64,000 bases of DNA from Microvelia longipes (taxonomy: Eukaryota > Arthropoda > Insecta > Hemiptera > Veliidae): NCBI GenBank assembly GCA_018340805.1, contig JACMZG010000008.1:22301255-22365254 (forward strand), written 5' to 3'. Under the pieces are notes generated by a model. It saw only the letters and a list, made by a program, of their open reading frames with translations, searched no databases and was not told the DNA's origin. The translations under genes were made by a program, and so were the position numbers. Position 1 is the stretch's first letter; the number at the start of each line of letters is the position of its first letter. Shown piece after piece: positions 10,572-23,284 of the stretch.

Positions 10572-13500
10572 CAAAAACAGCTATGGAAATTATGGGCTTC
10601 ATCATATTTGAATCCGTTTTTTCAACATTATAATAATGCATCAGGAAATAAATAAAAATGACATCTGTTTTGGATTGCAATTTTTCTGCCTTGATTCCAA
10701 TTTTATTAATAAAATCTTCCATGGAATTACAAACAGATGATGATTTTTGTCCCAGTTGGAATAAATCCAGTTGCGTATTTCACATTAATAGCAGTTTCAT
10801 AACGGCTATCGGTTAGATTAATAACTTCTTCCGCCATCCAAGAATATAAGGTAAATCGTCGACTATTTAGCCGTCGTAGTCAAATTTATTGGGTCCCATT
10901 TTTTCAAAATCTTGTCTGATGGTTACATGGGCTGGATTTTGGAAATGGCTGAGAGCAAAGTTAGTCTTGCCTATTCCTTAACAAAAAAAATAATTATTAA
11001 TTTTTTCATATTGATTAAAATATAAAATTACCACTAGGACGATAAATATTTTTGTTTTCCCATCTTCCCAATTGAAAATGGGAAGTTTCCAATTTTCATT
11101 AAAATTGGCATGAGTAGCCTTGCCCAATTTTATTTATTAATACAGAGACTATTTTTGAACTCAGGCGTATAAAGTCAAGTGGGCGTTCTGATTCCACAAG
11201 CTCCAGGCCCTCATTAACAGTGGCACTGTCCAAAACTGTGGACCAAAAACAGCTATGGAAATTATGGGCTTCATCATATTTGAATCCGTTTTTTCAACAT
11301 TATATAATAATGCATCAGGAAATAAATAAAAATGACATCTGTTTTGGATTGCAATTTTTCTGCCTTGATTCCAATTTTTATTAATAAAATCTTCCATGGA
11401 ATTACAACAGATGATGATTTTTGTCCCAGTTGGAATAAATCCAGTTGCGTATTTCACATTAATAGCAGTTTCATAACGGCTATCGGTTAGATTAATAACT
11501 TCTTCCGCCATCCAAGAATATAAGGGTAAATCGTCGACTATTTAGCCGTCGTAGTCAAATTTATTGGGTCCCATTTTTTCAAAATCTTGTCTGATGGTTA
11601 CATGGGCTGGATTTGGAAATGGCTGAGAGCAAAGTTAGTCTTTATTCCTTAACAAAAAAATAATTATTAATTTTTTCATATTGATTAAAATATAAAATTA
11701 CCACTAGGACCGAAATATTTTTGTTTTCCCATCTTCCCAATTGAAAATGGGAAGTTTCCAATTTTCATTAAAATTGGCATGAGTAGCCTTGCCCAATTTA
11801 TTTATTAATACAGAGACTTTTTGAACTCAGGCGTATAAAGTCAAGTGGGCGTTCTGATTCCACAAGCTCCAGGCCCTCATTAACAGTGGCACTGTCCAAA
11901 ACTGTGGACCAAAAACAGCTATGGAAATTATGGGCTTCATCATATTTGAATCCGTTTTTCAACATTATATAATAATGCATCAGGAAATAAATAAAAATGA
12001 CATCTGTTTTGGATTGCAATTTTTCTGCCTTGATTCCAATTTTTATTAATAAAATCTTCCATGGAATTACAACAGATGATGATTTTTGTCCCAGTTGGAA
12101 TAAATCCAGTTGCGTATTTCACATTAATAGCAGTTTCATAACGGCTATCGGTTAGATTAATAACTTCTTCCGCCATCCAAGAATATAAGGGTAAATCGTC
12201 GACTATTTAGCCGTCGTAGTCAAATTTATTGGGTCCCATTTTTTCAAAATCTTGTCTGATGGTTACATGGGCTGGATTTTGGAAATGGCTGAGAGCAAAG
12301 TTAGTCTTGCCTATTCCTTAACAAAAAAAAATAATTATTAATTTTTTCATATTGATTAAAATATAAAATTACCACTAGGACCGATAAATATTTTTGTTTT
12401 CCCATCTTCCCAATTGAAAATGGGAAGTTTCCAATTTTCATTAAAATTGGCATGAGTAGCCTTGCCCAATTTATTTATTAATACAGAGACTATTTTTGAA
12501 CTCAGGCGTATAAAGTCAAGTGGGCGTTCTGATTCCACAAGCTCCAGGCCCTCATTAACAGTGGCACTGTCCAAAACTGTGGACCAAAAACAGCTATGGA
12601 AATTATGGGCTTCATCATATTTGAATCCGTTTTTTCAACATTATATAATAATGCATCAGGAAATAAATAAAAATGACATCTGTTTTGGATTGCAATTTTT
12701 CTGCCTTGATTCCAATTTTTATTAATAAAATCTTCCATGGAATTACAACAGATGATGATTTTTGTCCCAGTTGGAATAAATCCAGTTGCGTATTTCACAT
12801 TAATAGCAGTTTCATAAGGCTATCGGTTAGATTAATAACTTCTTCCGCCATCCAAGAATATAAGGGTAAATCGTCGACTATTTAGCCGTCGTAGTCAAAT
12901 TTATTGGGTCCCATTTTTCAAAATCTTGTCTGATGGTTACATGGGCTGGATTTTGGAAATGGCTGAGAGCAAAGTTAGTCTTGCCTATTCCTTAACAAAA
13001 AAAAATAATTATTAATTTTTTCATATTGATTAAATATATAAAATTACCACTAGGACCGATAAATATTTTTGTTTTCCCATCTTCCCAATTGAAAATGGGA
13101 AGTTTCCAATTTTCATTAAAATTGGCATGAGTAGCCTTGCCCAATTTATTTATTAATACAGAGACTATTTTTGAACTCAGGCGTATAAAGTCAAGTGGGC
13201 GTTCTGATTCCACAAGCTCCAGGCCCTCATTAACAGTGGCACTGTCCAAAACTGTGGACCAAAAACAGCTATGGAAATTATGGGCTTCATCATATTTGAA
13301 TCCGTTTTTTCAACATTATATAATAATGCATCAGGAAATAAATAAAAATGACATCTGTTTTGGATTGCAATTTTTCTGCCTTGATTCCAATTTTTATTAA
13401 TAAAATCTTCCATGGAATTACAACAGATGATGATTTTTGTCCCAGTTGGAATAAATCCAGTTGCGTATTTCACATTAATAGCAGTTTCATAACGGCTATC

Positions 13501-14025
13501 GGTTAGATTAATAACTTCTTCCGCCATCCAAGAATATAAGGGTAAATCGTCGACTATTTAGCCGTCGTAGTCAAATTTATTGGGTCCCATTTTTTCAAAA
13601 TCTTGTCTGATGGTTACATGGGCTGGATTTTGGAAATGGCTGAGAGCAAAGTTAGTCTTGCCTATTCCTTAACAAAAAAAAAAATATATTAATTTTTTCA
13701 TATTGATTAAAATATAAAATTACCACTAGGACCGATAAATATTTTTGTTTTCCCATCTTCCCAATTGAAAATGGGAAGTTTCCAATTTTCATTAAAATTG
13801 GCATGAGTAGCCTTGCCCAATTTATTTATTAATACAGAGACTATTTTTGAACTCAGGCGTATAAAGTCAAGTGGGCGTTCTGATTCCACAAGCTCCAGGC
13901 CCTCATTAACAGTGGCACTGTCCAAAACTGTGGACCAAAAACAGCTATGGAAATTATGGGCTTCATCATATTTGAATCCGTTTTTTCAACATTATATAAT
14001 AATGCATCAGGAAATAAATAAAAAT

Positions 14026-14700
14026 GACATCTGTTTTGGATTGCAATTTTTCTGCCTTGATTCCAATTTTTATTAATAAAATCTTCCATGGAATTACAAC
14101 AGATGATGATTTTTGTCCCAGTTGGAATAAATCCAGTTGCGTATTTCACATTAATAGCAGTTTCATAACGGCTATCGGTTAGATTAATAACTTCTTCCGC
14201 CATCCAAGAATATAAGGGTAAATCGTCGACTATTTAGCCGTCGTAGTCAAATTTATTGGGTCCCATTTTTCAAAATCTTGTCTGATGGTTACATGGGCTG
14301 GATTTTGGAAATGGCTGAGAGCAAAGTTAGTCTTGCCTATTCCTTAACAAAAAAAAATAATTATTAATTTTTTCATATTGATTAAAATATAAAATTACCA
14401 CTAGGACCGATAAATATTTTTGTTTTCCCATCTTCCCAATTGAAAATGGGAAGTTTCCAATTTTCATTAAAATTGGCATGAGTAGCCTTGCCCAATTTAT
14501 TTATTAATACAGAGACTATTTTTGAACTCAGGCGTATAAAGTCAAGTGGGCGTTCTGATTCCACAAGCTCCAGGCCCTCATTAACAGTGGCACTGTCCAA
14601 AACTGTGGACCAAAAACAGCTATGGAAAATTATGGGCTTCATCATATTTGAATCCGTTTTTTCAAATTATATAATAATGCATCAGGAAATAAATAAAAAT
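14026..14700 (-). pseudogene. Representative inner unit of the Rep-helicase array
   Basis: Given as the type unit. The linker and first half of Walker A (GPSG) read from about 14645 to 14399. The non-coding gap 14398-14343 begins GT and ends AG on the - strand. The second half of Walker A (IGKT) and a conserved stretch ending in FDYDG follow. The TAA at 14236-14234 precedes IVDDL (14233-14219), the Walker B acidic pair. After a WMAEEV segment comes motif C (about 14113-14090), with the Asn after a hydrophobic run. The frame then runs into the unit junction near 14030-14000, where the reading frame of the next linker is offset. Linker, Walker A, B and C in this order identify an SF3 helicase of CRESS Rep type. 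Circovirus-, geminivirus- or genomovirus-like cannot be decided here. As written it is a pseudogene. Confidence 0.7.
14343..14398 (-). other. Intron-like 56-bp GT-AG segment inside Walker A (type unit)
   Basis: On the - strand it starts GTAATTTTATATTTTAATC and ends in a T-run, then GTTAAG. Removing it in phase 1 places GPSG next to IGKT. It is AT-rich, contains stops, and has a pyrimidine-rich 3' end, all expected of a small insect or viral intron. Equivalent segments occur in each unit, varying in the length of the poly-A/T run. Splicing is inferred, not shown. Confidence 0.6.
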
Positions 14701-17700
14701 GACATCTGTTTTGGATTGCAATTTTTCTGCCTTGATTCCAATTTTTATTAATAAAATCTTCCATGGAATTACAACAGATGATGATTTTTGTCCCAGTTGG
14801 AATAAATCCAGTTGCGTATTTCACATTAATAGCAGTTTCATAACGGCTATCGGTTAGATTAATAACTTCTTCCGCCATCCAAGAATATAAGGGTAAATCG
14901 TCGACTATTTAGCCGTCGTAGTCAAATTTATTGGGTCCCATTTTTTCAAAATCTTGTCTGATGGTTACATGGGCTGGATTTTGGAAATGGCTGAGAGCAA
15001 AGTTAGTCTTGCCTATTCCTTAAAAAAAAAAATAATTATTAATTTTTTCATATTGATTAAAATATAAAATTACCACTAGGACCGATAAATATTTTTGTTT
15101 TCCCATCTTCCCAATTGAAAATGGGAAGTTTCCAATTTTCATTAAAATTGGCATGAGTAGCCTTGCCCAATTTATTTATTAATACAGAGACTATTTTTGA
15201 ACTCAGGCGTATAAAGTCAAGTGGGCGTTCTGATTCCACAAGCTCCAGGCCCTCATTAACAGTGGCACTGTCCAAAACTGTGGACCAAAAACAGCTATGG
15301 AAATTATGGGCTTCATCATATTTGAATCCGTTTTTTCAACATTATATAATAATGCATCAGGAAATAAATAAAAATGACATCTGTTTTGGATTGCAATTTT
15401 TCTGCCTTGATTCCAATTTTTATTAATAAAATCTTCCATGGAATTACAACAGATGATGATTTTTGTCCCAGTTGGAATAAATCCAGTTGCGTATTTCACA
15501 TTAATAGCAGTTTCATAACGGCTATCGGTTAGATTAATAACTTCTTCCGCCATCCAAGAATATAAGGGTAAATCGTCGACTATTTAGCCGTCGTAGTCAA
15601 ATTTATTGGGTCCCATTTTTTCAAAATCTTGTCTGATGGTTACATGGGCTGGATTTTGGAAATGGCTGAGAGCAAAGTTAGTCTTGCCTATTCCTTAACA
15701 AAAAAAAATAATTATTAATTTTTTCATATTGATTAAAATATAAAATTACCACTAGGACCGATAAATATTTTTGTTTTCCCATCTTCCCAATTGAAAATGG
15801 GAAGTTTCCAATTTTCATTAAAATTGGCATGAGTAGCCTTGCCCAATTTATTTATTAATACAGAGACTATTTTGAACTCAGGCGTATAAAGTCAAGTGGG
15901 CGTTCTGATTCCACAAGCTCCAGGCCCTCATTAACAGTGGCACTGTCCAAAACTGTGGACCAAAAACAGCTATGGAAATTATGGGCTTCATCATATTTGA
16001 ATCCGTTTTTTCAACATTATATAATAATGCATCAGGAAATAAATAAAAATGACATCTGTTTTGGATTGCAATTTTTCTGCCTTGATTCCAATTTTTATTA
16101 ATAAAATCTTCCATGGAATTACAACAGATGATGATTTTTGTCCCAGTTGGAATAAATCCAGTTGCGTATTTCACATTAATAGCAGTTTCATAACGGCTAT
16201 CGGTTAGATTAATAACTTCTTCGCCATCCAAGAATATAAGGGTAAATCGTCGACTATTTAGCCGTCGTAGTCAAATTTATTGGGTCCCATTTTTTCAAAA
16301 TCTTGTCTGATGGTTACATGGGCTGGATTTTGGAAATGGCTGAGAGCAAAGTTAGTCTTGCCTATTCCTTAACAAAAAAAATAATTATTAATTTTTTCAT
16401 ATTGATTAAAATATAAAATTACCACTAGGACCGATAAATATTTTTGTTTTCCCATCTTCCCAATTGAAAATGGGAAGTTTCCAATTTTCATTAAAATTGG
16501 CATGAGTAGCCTTGCCCAATTTATTTATTAATACAGAGACTATTTTTGAACTCAGGCGTATAAAGTCAAGTGGGCGTTCTGATTCCACAAGCTCCAGGCC
16601 CTCATTAACAGTGGCACTGTCCAAAACTGTGGACCAAAAACAGCTATGGAAATTATGGGCTTCATCATATTTGAATCCGTTTTTTCAACATTATATAATA
16701 ATGCATCAGGAAATAAATAAAAATGACATCTGTTTTGGATTGCAATTTTTTGCCTTGATTCCAATTTTTATTAATAAAATCTTCCATGGAATTACAACAG
16801 ATGATGATTTTTGTCCCAGTTGGAATAAATCCAGTTGCGTATTTCACATTAATAGCAGTTTCATAACGGCTATCGGTTAGATTAATAACTTCTTCCGCCA
16901 TCCAAGAATATAAGGTAAATCGTCGACTATTTAGCCGTCGTAGTCAAATTTATTGGGTCCCATTTTTTCAAAATCTTGTCTGATGGTTACATGGGCTGGA
17001 TTTTGGAAATGGCTGAGAGCAAAGTTAGTCTTGCCTATTCCTTAAAAAAAATAATTATTAATTTTTTCATATTGATTAAAATATAAAATTACCACTAGGA
17101 CCGATAAATATTTTTGTTTTCCCATCTTCCCAATTGAAAATGGGAAGTTTCCAATTTTCATTAAAATTGGCATGAGTAGCCTTGCCCAATTTATTTATTA
17201 ATACAGAGACTATTTTTGAACTCAGGCGTATAAAGTCAAGTGGGCGTTCTGATTCCACAAGCTCCAGGCCCTCATTAACAGTGGCACTGTCCAAAACTGT
17301 GGACCAAAAACAGCTATGGAAATTATGGGCTTCATCATATTGAATCCGTTTTTTCAACATATATAATAATGCATCAGGAAATAAATAAAAATGACATCTG
17401 TTTTGGATTGCATTTTTCTGCCTTGATTCCAATTTTTATTAATAAAATCTTCCATGGAATTACAACAGATGATGATTTTTGTCCCAGTTGGAATAAATCC
17501 ATTGCGTATTTCACATTAATAGCAGTTTCATAACGGCTATCGGTTAGATTAATAACTTCTTCCGCCATCCAAGAATATAAGGGTAAATCGTCGACTATTT
17601 AGCCGTCGTAGTCAAATTTATTGGGTCCCATTTTTTCAAAATCTTGTCTGATGGTTACATGGGCTGGATTTTGGAAATGGCTGAGAGCAAAGTTAGTCTT

Positions 17701-17952
17701 GCCTATTCCTTAACAAAAAAAAATAATTATTAATTTTTTCATATTGATTAAAATATAAAATTACCACTAGGACCGATAAATATTTTTGTTTCCCATCTTC
17801 CAATTGAAAATGGGAAGTTTCCAATTTTCATTAAAATTGGCATGAGTAGCCTTGCCCAATTTATTTATTAATACAGAGACTATTTTTGAACTCAGGCGTA
17901 TAAAGTCAAGTGGGCGTTCTGATTCCACAAGCTCCAGGCCTCATTAACAGTG

Positions 17953-18952
17953 NNNNNNNNNNNNNNNNNNNNNNNNNNNNNNNNNNNNNNNNNNNNNNNN
18001 NNNNNNNNNNNNNNNNNNNNNNNNNNNNNNNNNNNNNNNNNNNNNNNNNNNNNNNNNNNNNNNNNNNNNNNNNNNNNNNNNNNNNNNNNNNNNNNNNNNN
18101 NNNNNNNNNNNNNNNNNNNNNNNNNNNNNNNNNNNNNNNNNNNNNNNNNNNNNNNNNNNNNNNNNNNNNNNNNNNNNNNNNNNNNNNNNNNNNNNNNNNN
18201 NNNNNNNNNNNNNNNNNNNNNNNNNNNNNNNNNNNNNNNNNNNNNNNNNNNNNNNNNNNNNNNNNNNNNNNNNNNNNNNNNNNNNNNNNNNNNNNNNNNN
18301 NNNNNNNNNNNNNNNNNNNNNNNNNNNNNNNNNNNNNNNNNNNNNNNNNNNNNNNNNNNNNNNNNNNNNNNNNNNNNNNNNNNNNNNNNNNNNNNNNNNN
18401 NNNNNNNNNNNNNNNNNNNNNNNNNNNNNNNNNNNNNNNNNNNNNNNNNNNNNNNNNNNNNNNNNNNNNNNNNNNNNNNNNNNNNNNNNNNNNNNNNNNN
18501 NNNNNNNNNNNNNNNNNNNNNNNNNNNNNNNNNNNNNNNNNNNNNNNNNNNNNNNNNNNNNNNNNNNNNNNNNNNNNNNNNNNNNNNNNNNNNNNNNNNN
18601 NNNNNNNNNNNNNNNNNNNNNNNNNNNNNNNNNNNNNNNNNNNNNNNNNNNNNNNNNNNNNNNNNNNNNNNNNNNNNNNNNNNNNNNNNNNNNNNNNNNN
18701 NNNNNNNNNNNNNNNNNNNNNNNNNNNNNNNNNNNNNNNNNNNNNNNNNNNNNNNNNNNNNNNNNNNNNNNNNNNNNNNNNNNNNNNNNNNNNNNNNNNN
18801 NNNNNNNNNNNNNNNNNNNNNNNNNNNNNNNNNNNNNNNNNNNNNNNNNNNNNNNNNNNNNNNNNNNNNNNNNNNNNNNNNNNNNNNNNNNNNNNNNNNN
18901 NNNNNNNNNNNNNNNNNNNNNNNNNNNNNNNNNNNNNNNNNNNNNNNNNNNN
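17953..18952. other. Assembly gap (1,000 N)
   Basis: Exactly 1,000 N, a typical placeholder. It begins inside a Rep-array unit and ends in unrelated sequence, so the real array length, and any upstream Rep domain, are hidden here. Any reading frame drawn across it is meaningless. Confidence 0.98.
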
Positions 18953-21427
18953 GATCAGTGTGCAGAACCCAAGCCACTGATCACGTCCAGGACCCTGCAT
19001 TGTTATGGTCAGTACAACAGAGTGTAGGCCCCAACATCTGTTGTACCTGGGTGTCGGAGATAATAGGAAACATACCCTTCGATAATGAAGTAAATGGATA
19101 TTATAATACATTACAAATAAATGCTGCAGAACATGTAAAGTACACGGGTCACTCAATTACATGTTCCTGAGAATTAAATTAAAAAAACACAAGATACAAC
19201 GAGACATTCATTCTGACAGAACAAGAAAAAACACACGTAAAGGGTATAATTTGATTAAATATAAATTATAATTTTAATTGATATTGATATAAAATATAAA
19301 TTAAAAAGTATAAATTGATTAAAATATAAAAATTGAGATAATACAGCTTTGCGGCGCGGTCTTATAATTCACTAGGTAATACCACGGGAACTTGTAGGTT
19401 TAAATGGGATTTTCCGAAAATATAATAAGAATTACACCTACACGTAGTTTTGTAATGTTTGATAACACAGGAGATACCTCCAACAGGGTAGTTGGGGGGA
19501 ATACCCGATGTAAGAGACCGCGGTGGATGGAGTGATTACCGCTAAGGACCTAGATGTCGAAGCGGGTAATCCGGGCAAAAAAAAAAAAAAACAGGTGGTT
19601 ATATTAGATACAGTTAATATAGTAGTAAGAGGTAAAGCTTGTTGAGGTGGTTAGAGGTGTATGCTATGTGTATATATGAGGTATATGTATATAGTATAGA
19701 TATGTTTCATAAAAAATGGTTTAATAAGTACAAAGATAAATATAATAACAGTAATAAGGGACTGGAGGACAGGACTTCAAAGATAATGCAAATACTGATC
19801 TAAGAGTATCTATAACATTCTTAGAAAACAATGTTTCTCTCCTGAATGTGAAATGTGGGCAATGGCTGGCCAAGAGAATTATTATTCTGATATAACATAT
19901 CCTCAGTATACTGATATTATACTTAGTCAGTAATGTAACTCTGGCAGTGGCATTCCGGAGATTATCGAGGCTCCCCCCGAAAAAAATTATATGGGGTCCC
20001 CTGAAATTTATAATGGCAAAGGGCATATATTATAATGTATTTTATTCATAAACATTAAAAAAGTAATTGTAATTTTGAAAGTGTTATGAAAAGAATTATA
20101 TTTCATAAATAAATGGTTTATTTATTTATTTATTTTAGTTTCAATTTACTTTATTTTTCATGGGTTATTATAATTACTCTTTTTAATTGTAATATATTAT
20201 TTGTAACACTGAAATTCCTCTATTTCAATTATAATATTCGATATTTTATTTCCAATTTATTCTATTTAGCTGCATGCACCAAGCGTAATACGTCATACTA
20301 CTAGAGCCTCTCATTATGAGGCATGTATAATATACATTCATATTTGTAGAAGAGTGCCTTTTAACCTGGGGCCCCAAAAAATTATATAAGATTGAAGCCT
20401 CTCAGCTTACATAGACCCCTGTATAATAGTGGCCCCTAATATCCCTATTAGTTCGAGTTTGAGACCCATAGCATAACGGACTGTTAAGGATTCTGTTACA
20501 GTCTGCCTGTCTAAGGCTCCTACCCATATGTATAATTTTTGCAAGATACCGTTTGATCAGAAGTCTGGGTCCTAATAAACTTTATGATAAGTGCCTATCA
20601 GCCAGAAGCCCTAAACATATTTATAGATTGATTTTTTGCTCAGTCTTAGATCTCATAAATTGTTTATAATCATGGAAGAAGTCATGACAAAAATTCACGG
20701 AAGCCTGTCATGAAAAAATTCATGACTAATTTCATGACTAATCATAGGCATAAAAAAATGCTTTATGATTAGTCTTTCAGCTGAGGCCCCATACTCACAT
20801 ACATAAAATTTTCGAGCCCCATTTTCAAATTTTTTTTGCCCGATGCAATGGTTCAACTCTTCGCCGGAGAGGAGGCCCCCCCCCTTTGTCGGGGGCCCCA
20901 CACAAAGCGGGGTCTGCGGGGTTATCCGGAACGGCCCTGAACTCTATGGGAAAAGAGCTTAGAAACGGTTAATAAATAAATAGTTATTCATACATTCAAT
21001 GTCTGCTATAATTAGAGTTGTAGACACTCACAATTAAACGTTATTTCAACCTATATGTAAATTCTCACTCCAATAGTTATAGTAAATATGAAATACAAGT
21101 TAATACAAATTAACAGAGGGTCGATAGAACTCTAAATGAGGAATTATTGTAACTATCACAGTGATGGTTGTGCCAAGTACTTAAATAGAGTTAGTTCTAC
21201 CTCAGATAGGTTGAGACAAATTTAGTCATTTTAAGAGCAGTAGCAACTTTAAACGGTATTTACAATGACCCCTGGCTATACTTGTTAGAACTCTAATTTA
21301 GTCGTTAAATCAACTTACCCTCTAATACTTGCGACAACTTTAAACAGTTAAGTTGGAACAAGATTAATTATTACTCTTCAAACTCTACTGAGATTGCATT
21401 GACTACTAATTCGGGGTTTCAATAAAC
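18953..21427. other. Intergenic stretch, no gene recognised
   Basis: A moderately GC-rich block of unknown nature (about 19,340-19,591) ends in an A15 run (19,577-19,591), which could be the tail of a retroposed sequence. An 11-base-arm inverted repeat pairs 20,736-20,746 with 20,764-20,774. Short ORFs here look random. Confidence 0.4.
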
Positions 21428-21435
21428 ATGTGTAG
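21428..21435. repeat. Left 8-bp target-site duplication of the hAT element
   Basis: ATGTGTAG, repeated exactly at 22,992-22,999. It fits the nTnnnnAn pattern known for hAT targets. Confidence 0.8.
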
Positions 21436-22991
21436 TAGGGTGTTTCATCCTTATAGGTAGTAAAAAATAAAGTTGGAAATTTTTTCTGAGATCACTTACG
21501 CCCTTAGTCTATGTGATGTAAAAGTAATCTCTGCCAAATTTGAAAAAGATTGGACAATATTTAGAGGTTGCACATTTTGATCACTTATTTAAAGAAAACA
21601 GGATTATTTGAAAAAATTTAATAATTAAACTGTAATGTACAAATTTTCAATTTTTATGCTTTATATTAATAAAATTATAGTAAATAATTATAAGGTGTAT
21701 ATAGTTGCTTTTTTTTAAAATTTATTTTATTTGACATGATGCAACTGCATGTTTGGTTCGCTGTGTGACGGATTTTCTGTGTGTTCAACCACTTTCAGTA
21801 AGTATTGTTTCTCAGTTTCATCATTGGTTGGTTTCATTATAATTTTTTATAAGAGCAATTTCCCTTTCGGCAGTATCATTGACTACTTGTAGAGCATTCA
21901 CTTGTTGAAATATTTATATTTCAAACAAGATTTATATTTATATTCAATATTGTTGAAATATTGAGAGTTTGTTGAAAATATCTACGTCATGTATGTTAAT
22001 CATTTCAAATAAAATCTTAGTGTTTTTAGTTACAAATCAGCTTAAGTCTTTACCCTCGAAATCAAAATTTTTTGCATCAAATTTTTTTAATTGATCCATC
22101 ATCTCGGGTTTTTCTAAATTTCTAACCATATTATTTTTTTCAGTTTGACTAAAGCGTTCGTATGGTGGCGACAGGCAAACCACAACAACGTCCTTCCAAT
22201 TTTTTAATTCTGGCACAGGCTCCTTGGATTAATCCTGTAATAGACACAGTTGTATCAAAACATAAACCTATTATATTGTTCTTTATTCCACATCTATCTA
22301 CTTCCTGCATAACTATTTTAGGTATAGCAAGCAATTGTTCAAAGTCCTTGCCAGTCACTAAAACTGCAACTCTATTTTCCAAAGTTTAATGGTTCCTTGG
22401 GAAAAGGATGGCAGCAGCTTAATATCCCAATGTAAGACCAAATAGGGAGGATTTTTAAAGACAATTTCACTTCTATTTTTTAATTTAGCTCGATAAACTG
22501 TAGCTGTAGATATAGCAATTTTGGTAACATCATGTCCAAGGCTCTTTGCTGCAGCAATAAAGGAAGTACTTGCTTGTCGCACTGAAAGTTGTTCACGATC
22601 CCACGTGTAAGGTCTTATTAAGTAGATTTAACTTGATATTCTTTTTTGCCGGGGCAGGTTTTCAGTCTCTACATCACTGGTTTCTAACAAAGAAGTCGAC
22701 AAAAATGTTTTGTTTGTTGTAGAGATAAGGATTTAAATATATTCAGATAACTTAAAATTATAATATAATAAAACACAGATAAGATGAACAAACTATCAAT
22801 AGACTCTGCATGTAACAAATCTATTAAGTCCTGTTTTAGCGATTTTTTTAAAATAAGTGATCAAAATTTGCAACCTCTAAATATTGTTCGATCTTCATAA
22901 AATTTGGCATAGATTACTTTTACATCACATAGACCAAGGACGTAAGCGATCTCATACAAAAAGGTAAACTTGAAAAATATGAAACACCCTA
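21436..22991 (-). mobile_element. hAT-superfamily DNA transposon, degraded, 1,556 bp
   Basis: The element starts TAGGGTGTTTCAT and ends with the complementary GAAACACCCTA. The terminal inverted repeats are long, about 170 bases (21,436-21,610 and 22,820-22,991), diverged but clearly alignable, for example TCTATGTGATGTAAAAGTAA and ATATTTAGAGGTTGC in both. An exact 8-bp duplication flanks it. The interior holds pieces of a transposase on the - strand. It is much shorter than autonomous hAT elements, so internally deleted. Confidence 0.8.
22149..22582 (-). pseudogene. Transposase remnant inside the hAT element
   Basis: Two overlapping - strand pieces. The upstream piece (22,358-22,582) contains an HWDIKLLPSF segment. 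The second (22,149-22,382) contains VLVTGKDFEQL and a GLCFDTTVSITG segment with an Asp-Thr-Thr core. The continuation ACRHH lies in the neighbouring frame, showing a frameshift near 22,190. These match a transposase-like protein family common in arthropod and cnidarian genomes, known from memory of the family rather than a search. N- and C-terminal parts are missing, so it is inactive. Confidence 0.65.
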
Positions 22992-22999
22992 ATGTGTAG
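22992..22999. repeat. Right 8-bp target-site duplication of the hAT element
   Basis: ATGTGTAG, identical to 21,428-21,435. Confidence 0.8.
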
Positions 23000-23284
23000 T
23001 GTTGATACAACCATCAAAATAGCGATATAACAATCCTATTAGAGTAATTCCTACTCTAAGAGGCTAAGCACAATCATCATTAGAGTTAATGTAACTTCAA
23101 ATAACTTCAAAAAGCAGTAGTTTTGACCACTCTAACTATTAGTTGCTACAAATTACAACCAAAAGTATATACAACCCCCTTAAAATAGATACAACGCCAA
23201 AAGCGTTATAGTAATCATCACTTCGAGTTTTAACAAGAAAAATGGGAACAACTCTAGTCTAAAGTTAAAAATACTTTCATATTT

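Larger units (their letters stand above)
9915..17952 (-). repeat. Tandem array of ~12 Rep/SF3-helicase units, ~675 bp each
   Basis: Counting from the shared GACATCTG, units start at 9990, 10660, 11334, 11999, 12675, 13350, 14026, 14701, 15376, 16051, 16725 and 17393, giving spacings of 665-676 bp. The array ends in an assembly gap. Units are nearly identical; most differences are one-base indels. On the - strand each unit encodes the linker after a Rep endonuclease domain (residues like ERPLDFIRL), then GPSG, a 56-bp GT-AG gap, IGKT (together a Walker A), a stop codon, IVDDL (Walker B) and an IIICCNS segment (motif C). This order is that of the SF3 helicase in CRESS-virus Rep proteins. The HUH endonuclease part is absent from every visible unit. 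Confidence 0.85.

Noticed and set aside
14234..14236. TAA read as glutamine (alternative genetic code)
   Set aside because: Gag and the 190-aa ORF use TGA or TAA as normal stops, and the array lacks other signs of recoding.
10449..16880. Repeated + strand ORFs of about 87-122 codons in the array
   Set aside because: They are antisense shadows of the - strand Rep-like sequence, which carries the recognisable helicase motifs.
17892..19170. Long open frames of 350-416 codons across the gap
   Set aside because: They consist almost wholly of N; the real sequence at each end is unrelated.
22162..22389. 75-codon + strand ORF
   Set aside because: Antisense to the hAT transposase remnant.
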